Of a stretch of 64,000 bases of DNA, positions 41,770 through 51,268 are shown piece by piece. The stretch is from Rhodocytophaga rosea. Lineage in GTDB: Bacteria; Bacteroidota; Bacteroidia; Cytophagales; 172606-1. Position 1 is the stretch's first letter, and every line of letters begins with the position of its first letter. A model generated the notes under the pieces. The model was not told where the DNA came from. It saw only the letters and a program-made list of their open reading frames with translations, and ran no database searches. The position numbers and the translations under genes are program-made. The stretch lies in the NCBI RefSeq assembly GCF_010119975.1, contig NZ_CP048222.1, positions 4,172,501 through 4,236,500 of the forward strand, written 5' to 3'.

Positions 41770-44685
41770 ATGGCAAAACAAATGTATTCGATCAAAACGC
41801 TCTTGTATGGGCTTGGATTGTTGTTGCTGGTGGTTGGCTTTTGGTCTTTCACTTCAAAGCCAGGTAAGATTCAAGTTTCGCAGGAGAAGCCGGAAGAGAA
41901 CCGTTTCACCAAGACTATTCTCGCCGAAAAACTCGATGAACCAATGGAGTTTATTATACTGGAAACAGGAAAAATCATGTTTGTAGAGCGTAAGGGTAAT
42001 TTGAAAATGTATAATCCGGAAACCAGGCAGGTAAAAACCATTGCTTCTATTCCGGTAAATACCAAATATACCAGCAAAGAAGGCAGAGTAACAGAAGGAG
42101 AAGATGGCCTGCTGGGCATTGTACAAGACCCTAATTTTACACAAAACCACTGGATCTACCTGTATTATTCACTTCCCGGAAGCGAAGCAAAAAATATATT
42201 AACCCGTTATGAACTGAGGGGCGAAGAACTGGTGATGGATTCTAAGAAAGTGCTGTTGGAGATTCCTACACAACGGGAGCAGTGCTGCCATACCGGAGGC
42301 GGAATGGTATTCGATGCCAAAGGAAATCTCTATCTTTCTACCGGCGATAATACCAGTCCCAGAGCTACTGGTTTCGATCCTATTGATGAACGGCCTGAGC
42401 GCGGCCCCTGGGATGCCCAGAAGTCTTCAGGCAATACCAATGATCTACGCGGCAAAATTATCCGTATTCATCCGGAAGCAGATGGAAGTTATACCATTCC
42501 GGAAGGCAATTTATTCCCGAAAGGCACTGCCAAAACCCGTCCGGAGATTTACACCATGGGACACCGGAACCCATGGCGTTTAAGTATCGACAGCAAAACC
42601 GGCTATATATACTGGGGCGAAGTAGGCCCGGATGCCAGTCAGGATTCTCTGCACAGGGGGCCCAGAGGGCATGATGAATTTAACCAGGCCCGCAAAGCTG
42701 GTAATTTTGGATGGCCGCATTTTATTGGAGACAATAAAGCCTACATTGATTTCGATTTTGCTACCAACACTTCGAAAGCTCCTTTTGACCCGGCCAAGCC
42801 TGAGAATAATTCACCCAATAATACAGGTTTAACGCAGTTGCCACCAGTACAAAAAGCGTTTATCTGGTATCCGTATGGTGCCTCTTCAGAATTTCCTATG
42901 CTGGGCAGTGGTGGCCGCAGTGCGACCGGAGGACCTGTTTTCCGGAAAGCAGACTTTGTTGGTGCCAAACGGCCATTTCCAGATTATTATGAGGGCAAAT
43001 GGTTCATTGTAGATTTTATGCGGGGATGGATCATGGTGGTTACAATGGACGAACAAGGCAATTACCAGTCGATGGAGCGTTTTATGCCCAATGAGAAATT
43101 TTCCAGTGCCATTGATATGAAGTTTGGTCCGGATGGAGACTTGTATATTCTGGAATACGGCAGTGCCTGGTTCCAGGGCAATGATAATGCTCGTATTGTG
43201 CGCATTGATTATAATGCCGGAAATAGAAAGCCCATTGTACAAGCCTCTTTAGATAAAAAAGCCGGTTCGCTGCCGCTTAAAATACAGTTATCGTCTAAAG
43301 GTACAAAGGATTATGACCGGGATGCATTGACCTATAAGTGGGAAATTACTTCCAACAAAAAGGCTTTTAAAACGTTTGCTGAGCCTAATCCAACAGTTAC
43401 TTTCGATAAGCCCGGTGTGTACATGGCTACCTTAACCGTTACCGATACAAAAGGAGAAACAAATAGCCAGACGCTGGAAATAAAAGCAGGAAATGAGCCG
43501 CCGGTTGTAAACTTAACCATTACCAAAGGCAATAAAACTTTCTTTTTCCCCAATCAGAATATCGGATATACAGTTACAGTCAGTGATAAAGAGGATGGTT
43601 CACTGTCCAATAGCAAAATTACGCCTGCCCAGGTATCCATGAGCATTGATTATACGCCAGAAGGATTTGACCAAGTGGAAATAGCCATGGGTCACCGCAG
43701 TGCCGATGAATCTGCTGGTTTAGCTACCGGACAAAAACTGATGGATGCCAGCGATTGTAAATCCTGCCATACCGTAGACAAAAAGTCGGTAGGACCTTCT
43801 TTCAAACAGATCGCCCTCAAATACAAAAATGAAGCAAGTTCTACAGATTATCTGGCCAAGAAGATCATTTCCGGAGGTGCAGGTGTTTGGGGCGAAGTAG
43901 CCATGAGCGCCCATCCGCAACTCTCTGTGGCTGATGCAACGGAGATGGCCAAATACATTCTGAGTTTGTCTGAAGAAAAACAGGTTGCCAAAAAGCTTCC
44001 TTTAAAAGGTAACTATGTAACTGCTATTCCTGCTGGAGAAAGTGATAAAGGTAATTACCTGCTAAGAGCGGCTTATACAGATAAAGGCACCAGTAATGTT
44101 CCTGGCATCACGACAGAAAAAGTGATACTACTTCGCAATCCGGCAGTGCAGCCAGAAACAGCCGACACGGCCAAAGGAACCCAGCTCAATACCACGCCAA
44201 CAAAATCTTTTCAACTCATAGGTTCAGGTTCTTATGTTGGTTTCCGGAAAGTAGATCTGACAGATGTGAAAGCGATAGAATTTCTTGCAGTGGCTTCTTC
44301 GCGGAATGAAGCTGCCGGTGGAATGGTGGAAGTGCGTTTAGGTTCGCCAACAGGAAAACTCTTGGGGCAAACGCCGGTAATTGAAGTAACCGATCCCATC
44401 AGAGCGATGCAAAATGCACAAGCGAGCGCTGCTACAACAGCAAAACCAAATACGCCAACACCAGCTTCAACCGCACCTCCGGCTGGAGGCGGAATAAGTG
44501 CTATGATGCGGCGGCTGGCAAAAAATTTACAAGCGCCTATTCCGGCTACTACCGGCATACATGATGTGTATTTTGTCTTCACCAACGATAAGGCCCGCAA
44601 AGACCAGGTGATTATGCAAGTAGTCGAAATTCGTTTTGCAAATAATACTGATACTAATTCCGCTTCTGCTCCAGCGGTAAAATAA
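41770..44685 (+). CDS. Soluble sugar dehydrogenase fused to PKD, cytochrome c and C-terminal carbohydrate-binding-like domain
   Basis: 971 aa. A membrane anchor or signal (about 8-27) precedes a GSDH beta-propeller (about 55-470: EGEDGLLGIVQDPNFTQNHW, REQCCHTGGGMVFDAKGNLY, IYTMGHRNPWRLSIDSKTGY, SGGRSATGGPVFRK). A PKD domain follows (about 485-575, TLTVTDTKGETNSQT). A class I cytochrome c domain (about 640-735) has heme motif CKSCH (663-667). The C-terminus (about 810-970) resembles CBM6-type sequence (FQLIGSGSYVGFRKVDLT, EVRLGSPTGKLLG). The fusion suggests a periplasmic PQQ-type oxidation whose electrons go to an attached heme. It sits last in the 38-45 kb cluster. Confidence 0.87.
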   Translation: MAKQMYSIKTLLYGLGLLLLVVGFWSFTSKPGKIQVSQEKPEENRFTKTILAEKLDEPMEFIILETGKIMFVERKGNLKMYNPETRQVKTIASIPVNTKYTSKEGRVTEGEDGLLGIVQDPNFTQNHWIYLYYSLPGSEAKNILTRYELRGEELVMDSKKVLLEIPTQREQCCHTGGGMVFDAKGNLYLSTGDNTSPRATGFDPIDERPERGPWDAQKSSGNTNDLRGKIIRIHPEADGSYTIPEGNLFPKGTAKTRPEIYTMGHRNPWRLSIDSKTGYIYWGEVGPDASQDSLHRGPRGHDEFNQARKAGNFGWPHFIGDNKAYIDFDFATNTSKAPFDPAKPENNSPNNTGLTQLPPVQKAFIWYPYGASSEFPMLGSGGRSATGGPVFRKADFVGAKRPFPDYYEGKWFIVDFMRGWIMVVTMDEQGNYQSMERFMPNEKFSSAIDMKFGPDGDLYILEYGSAWFQGNDNARIVRIDYNAGNRKPIVQASLDKKAGSLPLKIQLSSKGTKDYDRDALTYKWEITSNKKAFKTFAEPNPTVTFDKPGVYMATLTVTDTKGETNSQTLEIKAGNEPPVVNLTITKGNKTFFFPNQNIGYTVTVSDKEDGSLSNSKITPAQVSMSIDYTPEGFDQVEIAMGHRSADESAGLATGQKLMDASDCKSCHTVDKKSVGPSFKQIALKYKNEASSTDYLAKKIISGGAGVWGEVAMSAHPQLSVADATEMAKYILSLSEEKQVAKKLPLKGNYVTAIPAGESDKGNYLLRAAYTDKGTSNVPGITTEKVILLRNPAVQPETADTAKGTQLNTTPTKSFQLIGSGSYVGFRKVDLTDVKAIEFLAVASSRNEAAGGMVEVRLGSPTGKLLGQTPVIEVTDPIRAMQNAQASAATTAKPNTPTPASTAPPAGGGISAMMRRLAKNLQAPIPATTGIHDVYFVFTNDKARKDQVIMQVVEIRFANNTDTNSASAPAVK

Positions 44686-44786
44686 ATTGTAAAACACAGC
44701 CGGCAATCTATACCCTGGCTGCGCTTTTAGAGGCTATGCCAAATTATTAATAAAGTGTTGGGTTTGAGTTGAAGTTATGATTAAAT

Positions 44787-44816
44787 AAAGAGAGGTGCTT
44801 TCAGGCACCTCTCTTT
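44787..44816. terminator. Bidirectional Rho-independent terminator
   Basis: AAAGAGAGGTGC and GCACCTCTCTTT form a perfect 12-bp stem with a 6-base loop, between the convergent dehydrogenase and E2 genes. Confidence 0.8.
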
Positions 44817-44862
44817 ATTCATTGTTGGATCAATTGTCTATCATTATCAATTAACCAAATTA

Positions 44863-46314
44863 TTAAAACACTTTTCTATGTAAGTCATAACCTTCCAGAT
44901 AATCGGCTACCTTCCGGACGAACATTCCACCTAATGCACCATCTACTACCCGGTGGTCATAGGAATGAGAAAGAAACATAAAATGACGGATACCAATGGT
45001 ATCGCCTAAGGGAGTTTCAATCACCGCCGGCTTTTTCTGAACCGTGCCGAAAGCCATAATGGCGATCTGAGGCTGCACAATAATAGGCGTACCCATTACA
45101 TTTCCGAAAGAACCTACATTGGACATGGTATAGGTTCCTCCAGACAGGTCATCAGCGGTCAGTTTGTTTTCACGGGCCCGGCGTGCCAGATCATTCACCC
45201 GCTTGGTTAACCCTACGATATTAAGCTGATCTGCATTTTTAATTACTGGCACAATCAGGTTTCCGCTTGGTAAAGCCACGGCCATTCCTATATTTATATC
45301 TTTTTTCACAATGATTTTATCGCCCTCTACAGAAGCATTCACCATCGGATAATCTTTCAGGGCTTTGGCTAGCGCTTCTATGAAGATAGGAGTAAAGGTA
45401 ATGGCATCTCCTTCTTTGGCTTTAAACTCATTTTTAATCCGGTTGCGCCAGAAAACAATATTGGTTACATCGGCCTCTACAAAAGAAGTAACATGCGGAG
45501 AAATCCTCTTTGAATCTACCATGCGCTGGGCAATCATTTTACGCATACGGTCCATCTCAATAATATCAGCCTGGCCACTGTAAGAAACAGTAGGCGCAAG
45601 CACAGCCGGCTGACTGTCTACAGATTTATTAACTTTTTCAGGTACTGGCGTAACAGATGGTTTAGAAGTTTCTGGCTGGGGAACTTCGTTAACCTGTGAA
45701 TTTATTTGCTTATTTTCATAATCTGCCTCTTTAGTTGCTGGAACTGCAATTTCTGTAATAGCCGGTATATCGTTCGGGCGATTAGCAATATAGTTTAGAA
45801 TGTCTTTTTTTGTTACCCGTTTATCTGCTCCGGAACCAGGAATATATTCCAATTCTTGCATAGGAATATTCTCCTCTCTGGCAATAGTGAGTACCAATGG
45901 AGAGTAAAAACGTCCGGAAGCGGGCTTAGAAAGGGGGCTAAATCCATTGCTGGCGGTCATACTGGTAATTTGTGATTCGAGTATGCTGGCTTGTTTTTCT
46001 TCTTCCTTGGTTTCCTGCTGAGCTGTTGTAGTTACAGGAGCAACTATTCCATTACTTCCATTTGAAGCTTCAACATCTGTACTGATAATAGCAATGGCTT
46101 TACCTATTTCCACCACCTGTCCCTCCTGAGCGAGTATTTCCTTTAATATACCTCCATGAATAGCAGGCACTTCCGTATCAACTTTATCGGTAGCCACTTC
46201 CAGTACTGATTCGTCCTGTTCAATTTTGTCACCTACTTTCTTAAGCCATTTCAGAATAGTTCCCTCCATGATACTTTCACCCATTTTGGGCATCAACATT
46301 TCGATTTGTGCCAT
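44863..46314 (-). CDS. Dihydrolipoamide acyltransferase (E2) of a 2-oxoacid dehydrogenase complex
   Basis: 483 aa. One lipoyl domain (about 2-77) with lipoylated K44 in LEVATDKVDTEVPA, a flexible linker, an E3-binding domain (about 140-175, YSPLVLTIAREENIPMQELE, then GADKRVTKKDILNYI), a Glu/Pro/Asn-rich linker and the catalytic acyltransferase core (about 250-483) with the active-site motif SHSYDHRVVDGALGG (His about 454). The domain layout matches branched-chain or pyruvate E2; the first is more common with MAQIEMLMPKMGES. E1 and E3 genes are not in the window, so the particular substrate complex is not certain. Confidence 0.93.
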   Translation of the reverse strand: MAQIEMLMPKMGESIMEGTILKWLKKVGDKIEQDESVLEVATDKVDTEVPAIHGGILKEILAQEGQVVEIGKAIAIISTDVEASNGSNGIVAPVTTTAQQETKEEEKQASILESQITSMTASNGFSPLSKPASGRFYSPLVLTIAREENIPMQELEYIPGSGADKRVTKKDILNYIANRPNDIPAITEIAVPATKEADYENKQINSQVNEVPQPETSKPSVTPVPEKVNKSVDSQPAVLAPTVSYSGQADIIEMDRMRKMIAQRMVDSKRISPHVTSFVEADVTNIVFWRNRIKNEFKAKEGDAITFTPIFIEALAKALKDYPMVNASVEGDKIIVKKDINIGMAVALPSGNLIVPVIKNADQLNIVGLTKRVNDLARRARENKLTADDLSGGTYTMSNVGSFGNVMGTPIIVQPQIAIMAFGTVQKKPAVIETPLGDTIGIRHFMFLSHSYDHRVVDGALGGMFVRKVADYLEGYDLHRKVF

Positions 46315-46452
46315 ATCTTTATTGACAATTACAAGTTTAACTAATGAACAAGCTTTTTTAAAATATAGCTAGTTTAGCCTGATACATTATAATTTTACAG
46401 GTGTACAAAAGTAGTATTATTTATAATCAAAATAAGAATTGCCTTTCAATAG

Positions 46453-47706
46453 CTACTGCTGTATACCTAATGTTTGCCTGATTAAATTGAGTACGTGCAA
46501 GGCAGTTAATTGAATAGTTAGCATACGGTCAGTACCCAGTTGTAATTTCTTAGCTACCGTTTGTGTCTCATCTGCATAGGCAATCCATACGGTTCCAACC
46601 GGTTTTTCAGTTGTACCTCCATCCGGCCCTGCAATACCTGTACTGGCCACTCCTACGGATGTACTGAATACGCTGCGTACATTTTCGGCCATTTCTCTGG
46701 CTGTTTCCTCACTTACGGCTCCATAGGCTGAAAGGGTTTCTGCTTTTACGCCTAATTGATTTATTTTCGCCTGGTTATGATAAGCTACTATACTTCCCAT
46801 CAAATACCTCGAACAACCCGGTATCTGTCCGATGCTGTAGGTAACATATCCTACAGAACAGCTTTCGGCAATAGCAATGGTTTTCTGTTGTGAAACAAGT
46901 AAGTTGCCTACAATTGTTTCTAAGGTATCCTCATCATACCCATAAATATATTCAGTAACCAGGGTTTTCAATACCTCGATTTGCTGTTGTACCTGGTTTT
47001 GCAATATTTCTGCATTTTCGCCGGTAGCAGTAAGCCGCAACCGGACCTGGCCTGTCGTAGGTAAATATGCTAATTTTATATGTGATGGTAGGTTATCTTC
47101 CCACTGTTCAATTTTAGTTGCCAGTACCGACTCTCCGATAGCTACGGTTTTTATCATTTTATGGTAAATGACCGGGGTTCGGAAATATTGCTGTAGTTTC
47201 CCCAGAATAGGATCGCTCATCATCGCTTTCATTTCATGAGGGACTCCAGGCATAGAAACAAATACTTTCCCGTTTTTCTCGAACCACATTCCGGGTGCTG
47301 TCCCTCTTTTGTTAGAAATAAAGGTACAATTATCTGGTAATTCAGCCTGCTTGCGGTTAATCTCTGTTAGTTCTTTACCTCTATTCCTAAAAAAAGCGGT
47401 TACATCTTCCAATGCCTGCTGGTGTATCGTTAATCCAGAATTAAAATATTCAGCCAGTATATGTTTGGTCAGGTCGTCTTTAGTTGGACCCAAACCACCG
47501 GTGATGATAATTATATCTGCCCTGGATTCTGCTTCCTGTAGTATTTCCAGTATTCTCGCCCTTTGGTCGCCCACAGAAGATTTTCTGACAGTTTTTACGC
47601 CTATCTTATCCAGTTCTGCACTGATCCACTGGGTATTGGTATCGGTAATTTGCCCATACAGAATTTCATCGCCAATAGTAATTACTTCTGCTAGAATCTC
47701 TTTCAT
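46453..47706 (-). CDS. cinA: CinA family protein (nicotinamide-nucleotide amidohydrolase/competence-damage)
   Basis: 417 aa, full length. The N-terminal MoCF-like domain (about 1-170: EVITIGDEILYGQITDTN, IIIITGGLGPTKDDLTKHIL, PGMWFEKNGKVFVSMPGVPH) is followed by the C-terminal CinA deamidase domain (about 255-410: SQQKTIAIAESCSVGYVTYS, GSIVAYHNQAKINQLGV, GVASTGIAGPDGGTTEKPVG). It removes the amide from NMN in NAD recycling and may have ADP-ribose pyrophosphatase activity. It heads a short minus-strand unit before the divergent uvsE-type gene. Confidence 0.94.
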   Translation of the reverse strand: MKEILAEVITIGDEILYGQITDTNTQWISAELDKIGVKTVRKSSVGDQRARILEILQEAESRADIIIITGGLGPTKDDLTKHILAEYFNSGLTIHQQALEDVTAFFRNRGKELTEINRKQAELPDNCTFISNKRGTAPGMWFEKNGKVFVSMPGVPHEMKAMMSDPILGKLQQYFRTPVIYHKMIKTVAIGESVLATKIEQWEDNLPSHIKLAYLPTTGQVRLRLTATGENAEILQNQVQQQIEVLKTLVTEYIYGYDEDTLETIVGNLLVSQQKTIAIAESCSVGYVTYSIGQIPGCSRYLMGSIVAYHNQAKINQLGVKAETLSAYGAVSEETAREMAENVRSVFSTSVGVASTGIAGPDGGTTEKPVGTVWIAYADETQTVAKKLQLGTDRMLTIQLTALHVLNLIRQTLGIQQ

Positions 47707-47823
47707 ACATTGTATTTAAAGGGTACACACAAAACAGCGCTCAAAATTACTAATTTCTTCTGTTTTCAAACCTCTATCGTCGGGAATCGTTATTTATATA
47801 CTCACGCTCTTAACATCTATCTC

Positions 47824-48729
47824 ATGAAATTACGTCATATCGGCTATGCATGTATAAATCTGGGTATCAACGAAACCACCAATCATACCTTTAGGCTGGC
47901 CAATTTATCTGAGGAACAGGCCGCTATTACCATCGCCAAGAATATTGATAGCCTGAAAAAGATTTTGGCCTGGAATGTAAGCCAGGGGATTAAATTGTTC
48001 CGGGTAGGTTCCTCTATGATTCCCTTTGCCTCTCACACTTCATTTACGTTGGACTGGCAGCGCATTTTCAGGGCTGAACTCAATGAAATCCGTACATTTG
48101 TACAAGACAATGGATTAAGATTGTCAATGCATCCTGGCCAGTATACCGTACTGAATTCATTCAATTCGAAAGTAGTGTCAGATTCAGTCCGTGAACTGGA
48201 GTGGCAAGCTGAGTTGATCTCGATACTAGACCCTCAGCAGGGATTACTTGTATTACACTTAGGGGGTGCCTATGGTAATAAGGAAGAATCGGTCCGACGG
48301 TTTGAAGAAAATTTTTATAAATATGCCAGTCCTCTGGTACAACAGAGGTTAACCCTGGAAAATGACGATACCACGTATTCTGTAGATGATGTATTGCCGG
48401 TTTGCCAGCGCCTGAACATTCCGATGATATTTGACTTGTTTCATCATAAATGTTTGCATACAGCACCCAACTGGCAAGATGGTTTAGAAGAAAAACTGGA
48501 GCAAATAGTGGCTACCTGGAAAGGCAAAGTGCCTAAAATGCATTTATCTTCTCAGAAACCCAATACCCGAACCTCACATGCGGATTATATTGAGCAGAAT
48601 GATTTTGATGAAATGCAAGACTGGATGGAGAAAATTCGTCCTGAAGGAGAATACGACCTGATGATTGAAGCCAAGCTGAAAGAAAAAGCGGTTCAAGCCT
48701 TGCAGTTCCGGGCTGTACACAATGGGTAA
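47824..48729 (+). CDS. uvsE: UV DNA damage endonuclease
   Basis: 301 aa from the ATG at 47824 (MKLRHIGYACINLGINETTN); a frame extension to 47710 reads a non-family sequence. A TIM barrel with family motifs: QGIKLFRVGSSMIPFASHTS, RLSMHPGQYTVLNSFNSKVV, LLVLHLGGAYGNKEESVRRF, LTLENDDTTYSVDDVLPVCQ, IPMIFDLFHHKCLHTAPNWQ and VPKMHLSSQKPNTRTSHADY. Metal-binding His, Glu and Asp residues are visible. It nicks DNA 5' of cyclobutane dimers and 6-4 photoproducts, an excision route independent of UvrABC. Confidence 0.94.
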   Translation: MKLRHIGYACINLGINETTNHTFRLANLSEEQAAITIAKNIDSLKKILAWNVSQGIKLFRVGSSMIPFASHTSFTLDWQRIFRAELNEIRTFVQDNGLRLSMHPGQYTVLNSFNSKVVSDSVRELEWQAELISILDPQQGLLVLHLGGAYGNKEESVRRFEENFYKYASPLVQQRLTLENDDTTYSVDDVLPVCQRLNIPMIFDLFHHKCLHTAPNWQDGLEEKLEQIVATWKGKVPKMHLSSQKPNTRTSHADYIEQNDFDEMQDWMEKIRPEGEYDLMIEAKLKEKAVQALQFRAVHNG

Positions 48730-48775
48730 GTGATTCTCAGTTTATTTCCTTATCCAAAATATATTCTGTATTTTA

Positions 48776-48809
48776 TTGTACATTCTGGTTATCAAATGGG
48801 GTACATTTG
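48776..48809 (+). promoter_or_regulatory. Promoter of the acyl-CoA dehydrogenase gene
   Basis: TACATTTG at 48802-48809 matches TAnnTTTG. A TTG at 48776-48778 lies 23 bp upstream. The leader before the ATG at 48853 is about 37 nt. Confidence 0.5.
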
Positions 48810-48852
48810 TATAAATATTGCTATTTAAAGTTTTTATATAAACAATTAATGT

Positions 48853-49992
48853 ATGCAAATTGAAGTGAGTGAGAATCAGGAGATGATTGCACAAACAATA
48901 CGGGAGTTTGGAGCAAAATTTATACAACCCTATGTGCGGAAGTGGGATGAAACACAAGAGTTTCCTATTGAGATTTTCCAAAAACTGGGTGAACTTGGGT
49001 TAATGGGTGTCCTGGTACCAGAGCAATATGGCGGTGCAGGCCTGGGATATAAAGAATATGTGACAGCCATCGCAGAACTTTCTAAAATAGATGGCGCCAT
49101 TGGTTTGTCTATGGCCGCACATAATTCTTTGTGTACCAATCATATATTATTGTTTGGCAATGAGGCTCAGAAACAAAAATACCTGCCGAAACTAGCTACC
49201 GCCCAATGGATTGGTGCATGGGGGTTAACCGAACCCAATACTGGTTCTGATGCTGGTAATATGCGTACGGTGGCCAAACCAGACGGAGATTACTGGATTA
49301 TCAATGGATCTAAAAACTTCATTACCCACGGTAAATCCGGCAATGTAGCTGTAGTAATTGCACGTACTGGCGAAGCCGGAGATACAAAAGGAGCTACCGC
49401 CTTTATTATTGAAAAAGGAACGCCAGGCTTTTCAGCTGGGAAAAAAGAAGATAAATTAGGCATGCGAGCCTCTGAAACGACCGAGCTTATTTTTCAGGAT
49501 TGCCGGATACATGCTGATTGTATGCTGGGTAAACCTGGAGAAGGTTTCATTCAAGCCTTAAAAATACTGGATGGCGGTCGTATTTCTATTGCGGCCTTAA
49601 GTCTGGGAATTGCACAAGGAGCGTTTGAGGCGGCAGTAGCCTATTCCAAAGAACGTACACAGTTTAATCAGCCTATTGCCCAATTCCAGGGTATTGCCTT
49701 TAAACTGGCGGATATGGCAACTGAAATTGAAGCGGCCAGTTTACTTACCTTCCGGGCTGCCGAAAAAAAAGACTTGGGGCTGGATGTGCGCAAAGAATCA
49801 GCTATGGCCAAATATTATGCCTCAGAAGTAGCCGTAAAAGTATCTACAGAAGCAGTACAGGTATTTGGCGGCTATGGCTATACAAAAGATTTCCCGGTGG
49901 AGAAATTTTTCCGTGACTCTAAGCTCTGCACGATTGGCGAAGGCACTTCTGAAATACAAAAACTGGTGATTTCCAGGTCTATACTAAAATAA
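48853..49992 (+). CDS. Acyl-CoA dehydrogenase
   Basis: 379 aa, standard length for short- or medium-chain acyl-CoA dehydrogenases. N-terminal helical domain, GLMGVLVPEQYGGAGLGYKE, LTEPNTGSDAGNMRTVAKPD (FAD and substrate region), middle beta-domain, then IAALSLGIAQGAFEAAVAYS, GGYGYTKDFPVEKFFRDSKL and CTIGEGTSEIQKLVISRSIL, which includes the catalytic Glu. It oxidises acyl-CoA to enoyl-CoA and passes electrons to ETF. No ETF, thiolase or hydratase genes adjoin. Confidence 0.95.
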   Translation: MQIEVSENQEMIAQTIREFGAKFIQPYVRKWDETQEFPIEIFQKLGELGLMGVLVPEQYGGAGLGYKEYVTAIAELSKIDGAIGLSMAAHNSLCTNHILLFGNEAQKQKYLPKLATAQWIGAWGLTEPNTGSDAGNMRTVAKPDGDYWIINGSKNFITHGKSGNVAVVIARTGEAGDTKGATAFIIEKGTPGFSAGKKEDKLGMRASETTELIFQDCRIHADCMLGKPGEGFIQALKILDGGRISIAALSLGIAQGAFEAAVAYSKERTQFNQPIAQFQGIAFKLADMATEIEAASLLTFRAAEKKDLGLDVRKESAMAKYYASEVAVKVSTEAVQVFGGYGYTKDFPVEKFFRDSKLCTIGEGTSEIQKLVISRSILK

Positions 49993-50034
49993 ATCTGGTC
50001 TGTAGGATAAAACTCAATTAAGATAAAAATCCTT

Positions 50035-50065
50035 TTTGAAATTAAGGATCAGCTCCTTATATTTG
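50035..50065 (+). promoter_or_regulatory. rpsU promoter
   Basis: TTTG at 50035-50038 and TATATTTG at 50058-50065 are 19 bp apart, an essentially perfect Bacteroidota -33/-7 pair. The leader to the rpsU ATG is about 20 nt. Confidence 0.75.
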
Positions 50066-50091
50066 CAGTCCTCAAAAAACAAGGAAAAGCA

Positions 50092-50286
50092 ATGATTATT
50101 ATTAATATTAAAGAGAACGAATCAATAGATAAAGCATTAAAAAGATTCAAAAAGAAATTTGAGCGTACCGGAGTTTTGAAAGAGCTTAGGTCACGTACGT
50201 ACTTTGAAAAACCCTCTATAAAAAGAAGGACTGAGAAGATAAAAGCTGCCTATAAGCAGACTATGTTTATGTCAGAAAATTCCTAA
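50092..50286 (+). CDS. rpsU: 30S ribosomal protein S21
   Basis: 64 aa. [20 protein letters not shown], then [20 protein letters not shown] and [17 protein letters not shown] follow the S21 pattern. It joins the 30S subunit near the anti-Shine-Dalgarno end of 16S rRNA; in Bacteroidota this region is thought to sequester that end. It is first in a cluster with xerC/D and hpf, a common Bacteroidota order, and has a strong promoter. Confidence 0.96.
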   Translation: MIIINIKENESIDKALKRFKKKFERTGVLKELRSRTYFEKPSIKRRTEKIKAAYKQTMFMSENS

Positions 50287-50354
50287 GTTTTCATTTACTT
50301 TATATTCCTTTTTGATTATGTTAGTACTACGAAGCCCACACTTCTGGTACTAAC

Positions 50355-51236
50355 ATGGTCGATTCTTTCCTGCAATACATACAGTACGAAAAACGGTGTA
50401 GCCCACATACGCTGACTTCTTATCAAACTGATTTACTTCAGTTTACCCAGTTTCTGGATACTGTATATGAATGCAAAACCCCTGAAGCAGCTATTTTCCC
50501 AATGATCCGCTCCTGGATCGTAAGTCTGGTAGAAGAAAAGCGCACTCCTACTTCTGTTAACCGCAAAATTGCTACCCTTCGTACTTTTTTTAAATTTCTG
50601 CTTCGACGCAATATAATCAGCCATGATCCTATGCTGAAGGTGAAAGCGTTAAAGGTGAACAAAGCACTGCCTCAATTTGTGGATGAACAAAGCTTGAACC
50701 AACTGCTGGATACATTCGAGTTTACTGATGATTTTGCCGGCACCAGAGACAAGCTGGTGATGGAATTATTGTATGGCTCTGGTATGAGATTAGCAGAAAT
50801 GATTTCTTTGCAGGAATCAGACGTAAGTACCTATGAGCAAACTATTAAGGTAACAGGCAAAAGAAATAAGCAAAGAATTATTCCTATCAGTAAGCGGCTT
50901 ATTGATTTAATTAATACTTATATTCAAAGCAAAAAAAACACTTTTTTTAACAATCATTCTTCATTTTTAATCGTTACAGATCAAGGAGAAACAATTTATC
51001 CTATGATGGTATACCGGATTGTACGCAAATACTTGGACCTGGCTACAACCGTAGAAAAGCGAAGCCCTCATGTGCTCCGGCATACATTCGCTACTCATCT
51101 GTTAAATAAAGGCGCTGACCTGAATGCCATTAAAGACCTGCTTGGGCATAGCAGTCTGGCGGCTACACAGGTATATACGCACAATTCGCTTGAAAAGCTG
51201 AAAACGATTTTCGAGCAGGCACATCCTAAAGCATAA
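50355..51236 (+). CDS. Tyrosine recombinase XerC/XerD
   Basis: 293 aa, standard length. N-terminal SAM-like domain (FLQYIQYEKRCSPHTLTSYQ), catalytic domain with Arg in LLYGSGMRLAEMISLQESDV, Lys in KVTGKRNKQRIIPI, His-x-x-Arg in SPHVLRHTFATHLLNKGADL, His in IKDLLGHSSLAATQVYTHNS with the Tyr nucleophile. It resolves chromosome dimers at dif with its Xer partner. Whether this copy is XerC or XerD cannot be told without an alignment. It lies between rpsU and hpf and is probably cotranscribed. Confidence 0.93.
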   Translation: MVDSFLQYIQYEKRCSPHTLTSYQTDLLQFTQFLDTVYECKTPEAAIFPMIRSWIVSLVEEKRTPTSVNRKIATLRTFFKFLLRRNIISHDPMLKVKALKVNKALPQFVDEQSLNQLLDTFEFTDDFAGTRDKLVMELLYGSGMRLAEMISLQESDVSTYEQTIKVTGKRNKQRIIPISKRLIDLINTYIQSKKNTFFNNHSSFLIVTDQGETIYPMMVYRIVRKYLDLATTVEKRSPHVLRHTFATHLLNKGADLNAIKDLLGHSSLAATQVYTHNSLEKLKTIFEQAHPKA

Positions 51237-51268
51237 TTAAATCAAGTTCCACTTTAATTTTTAATCCT

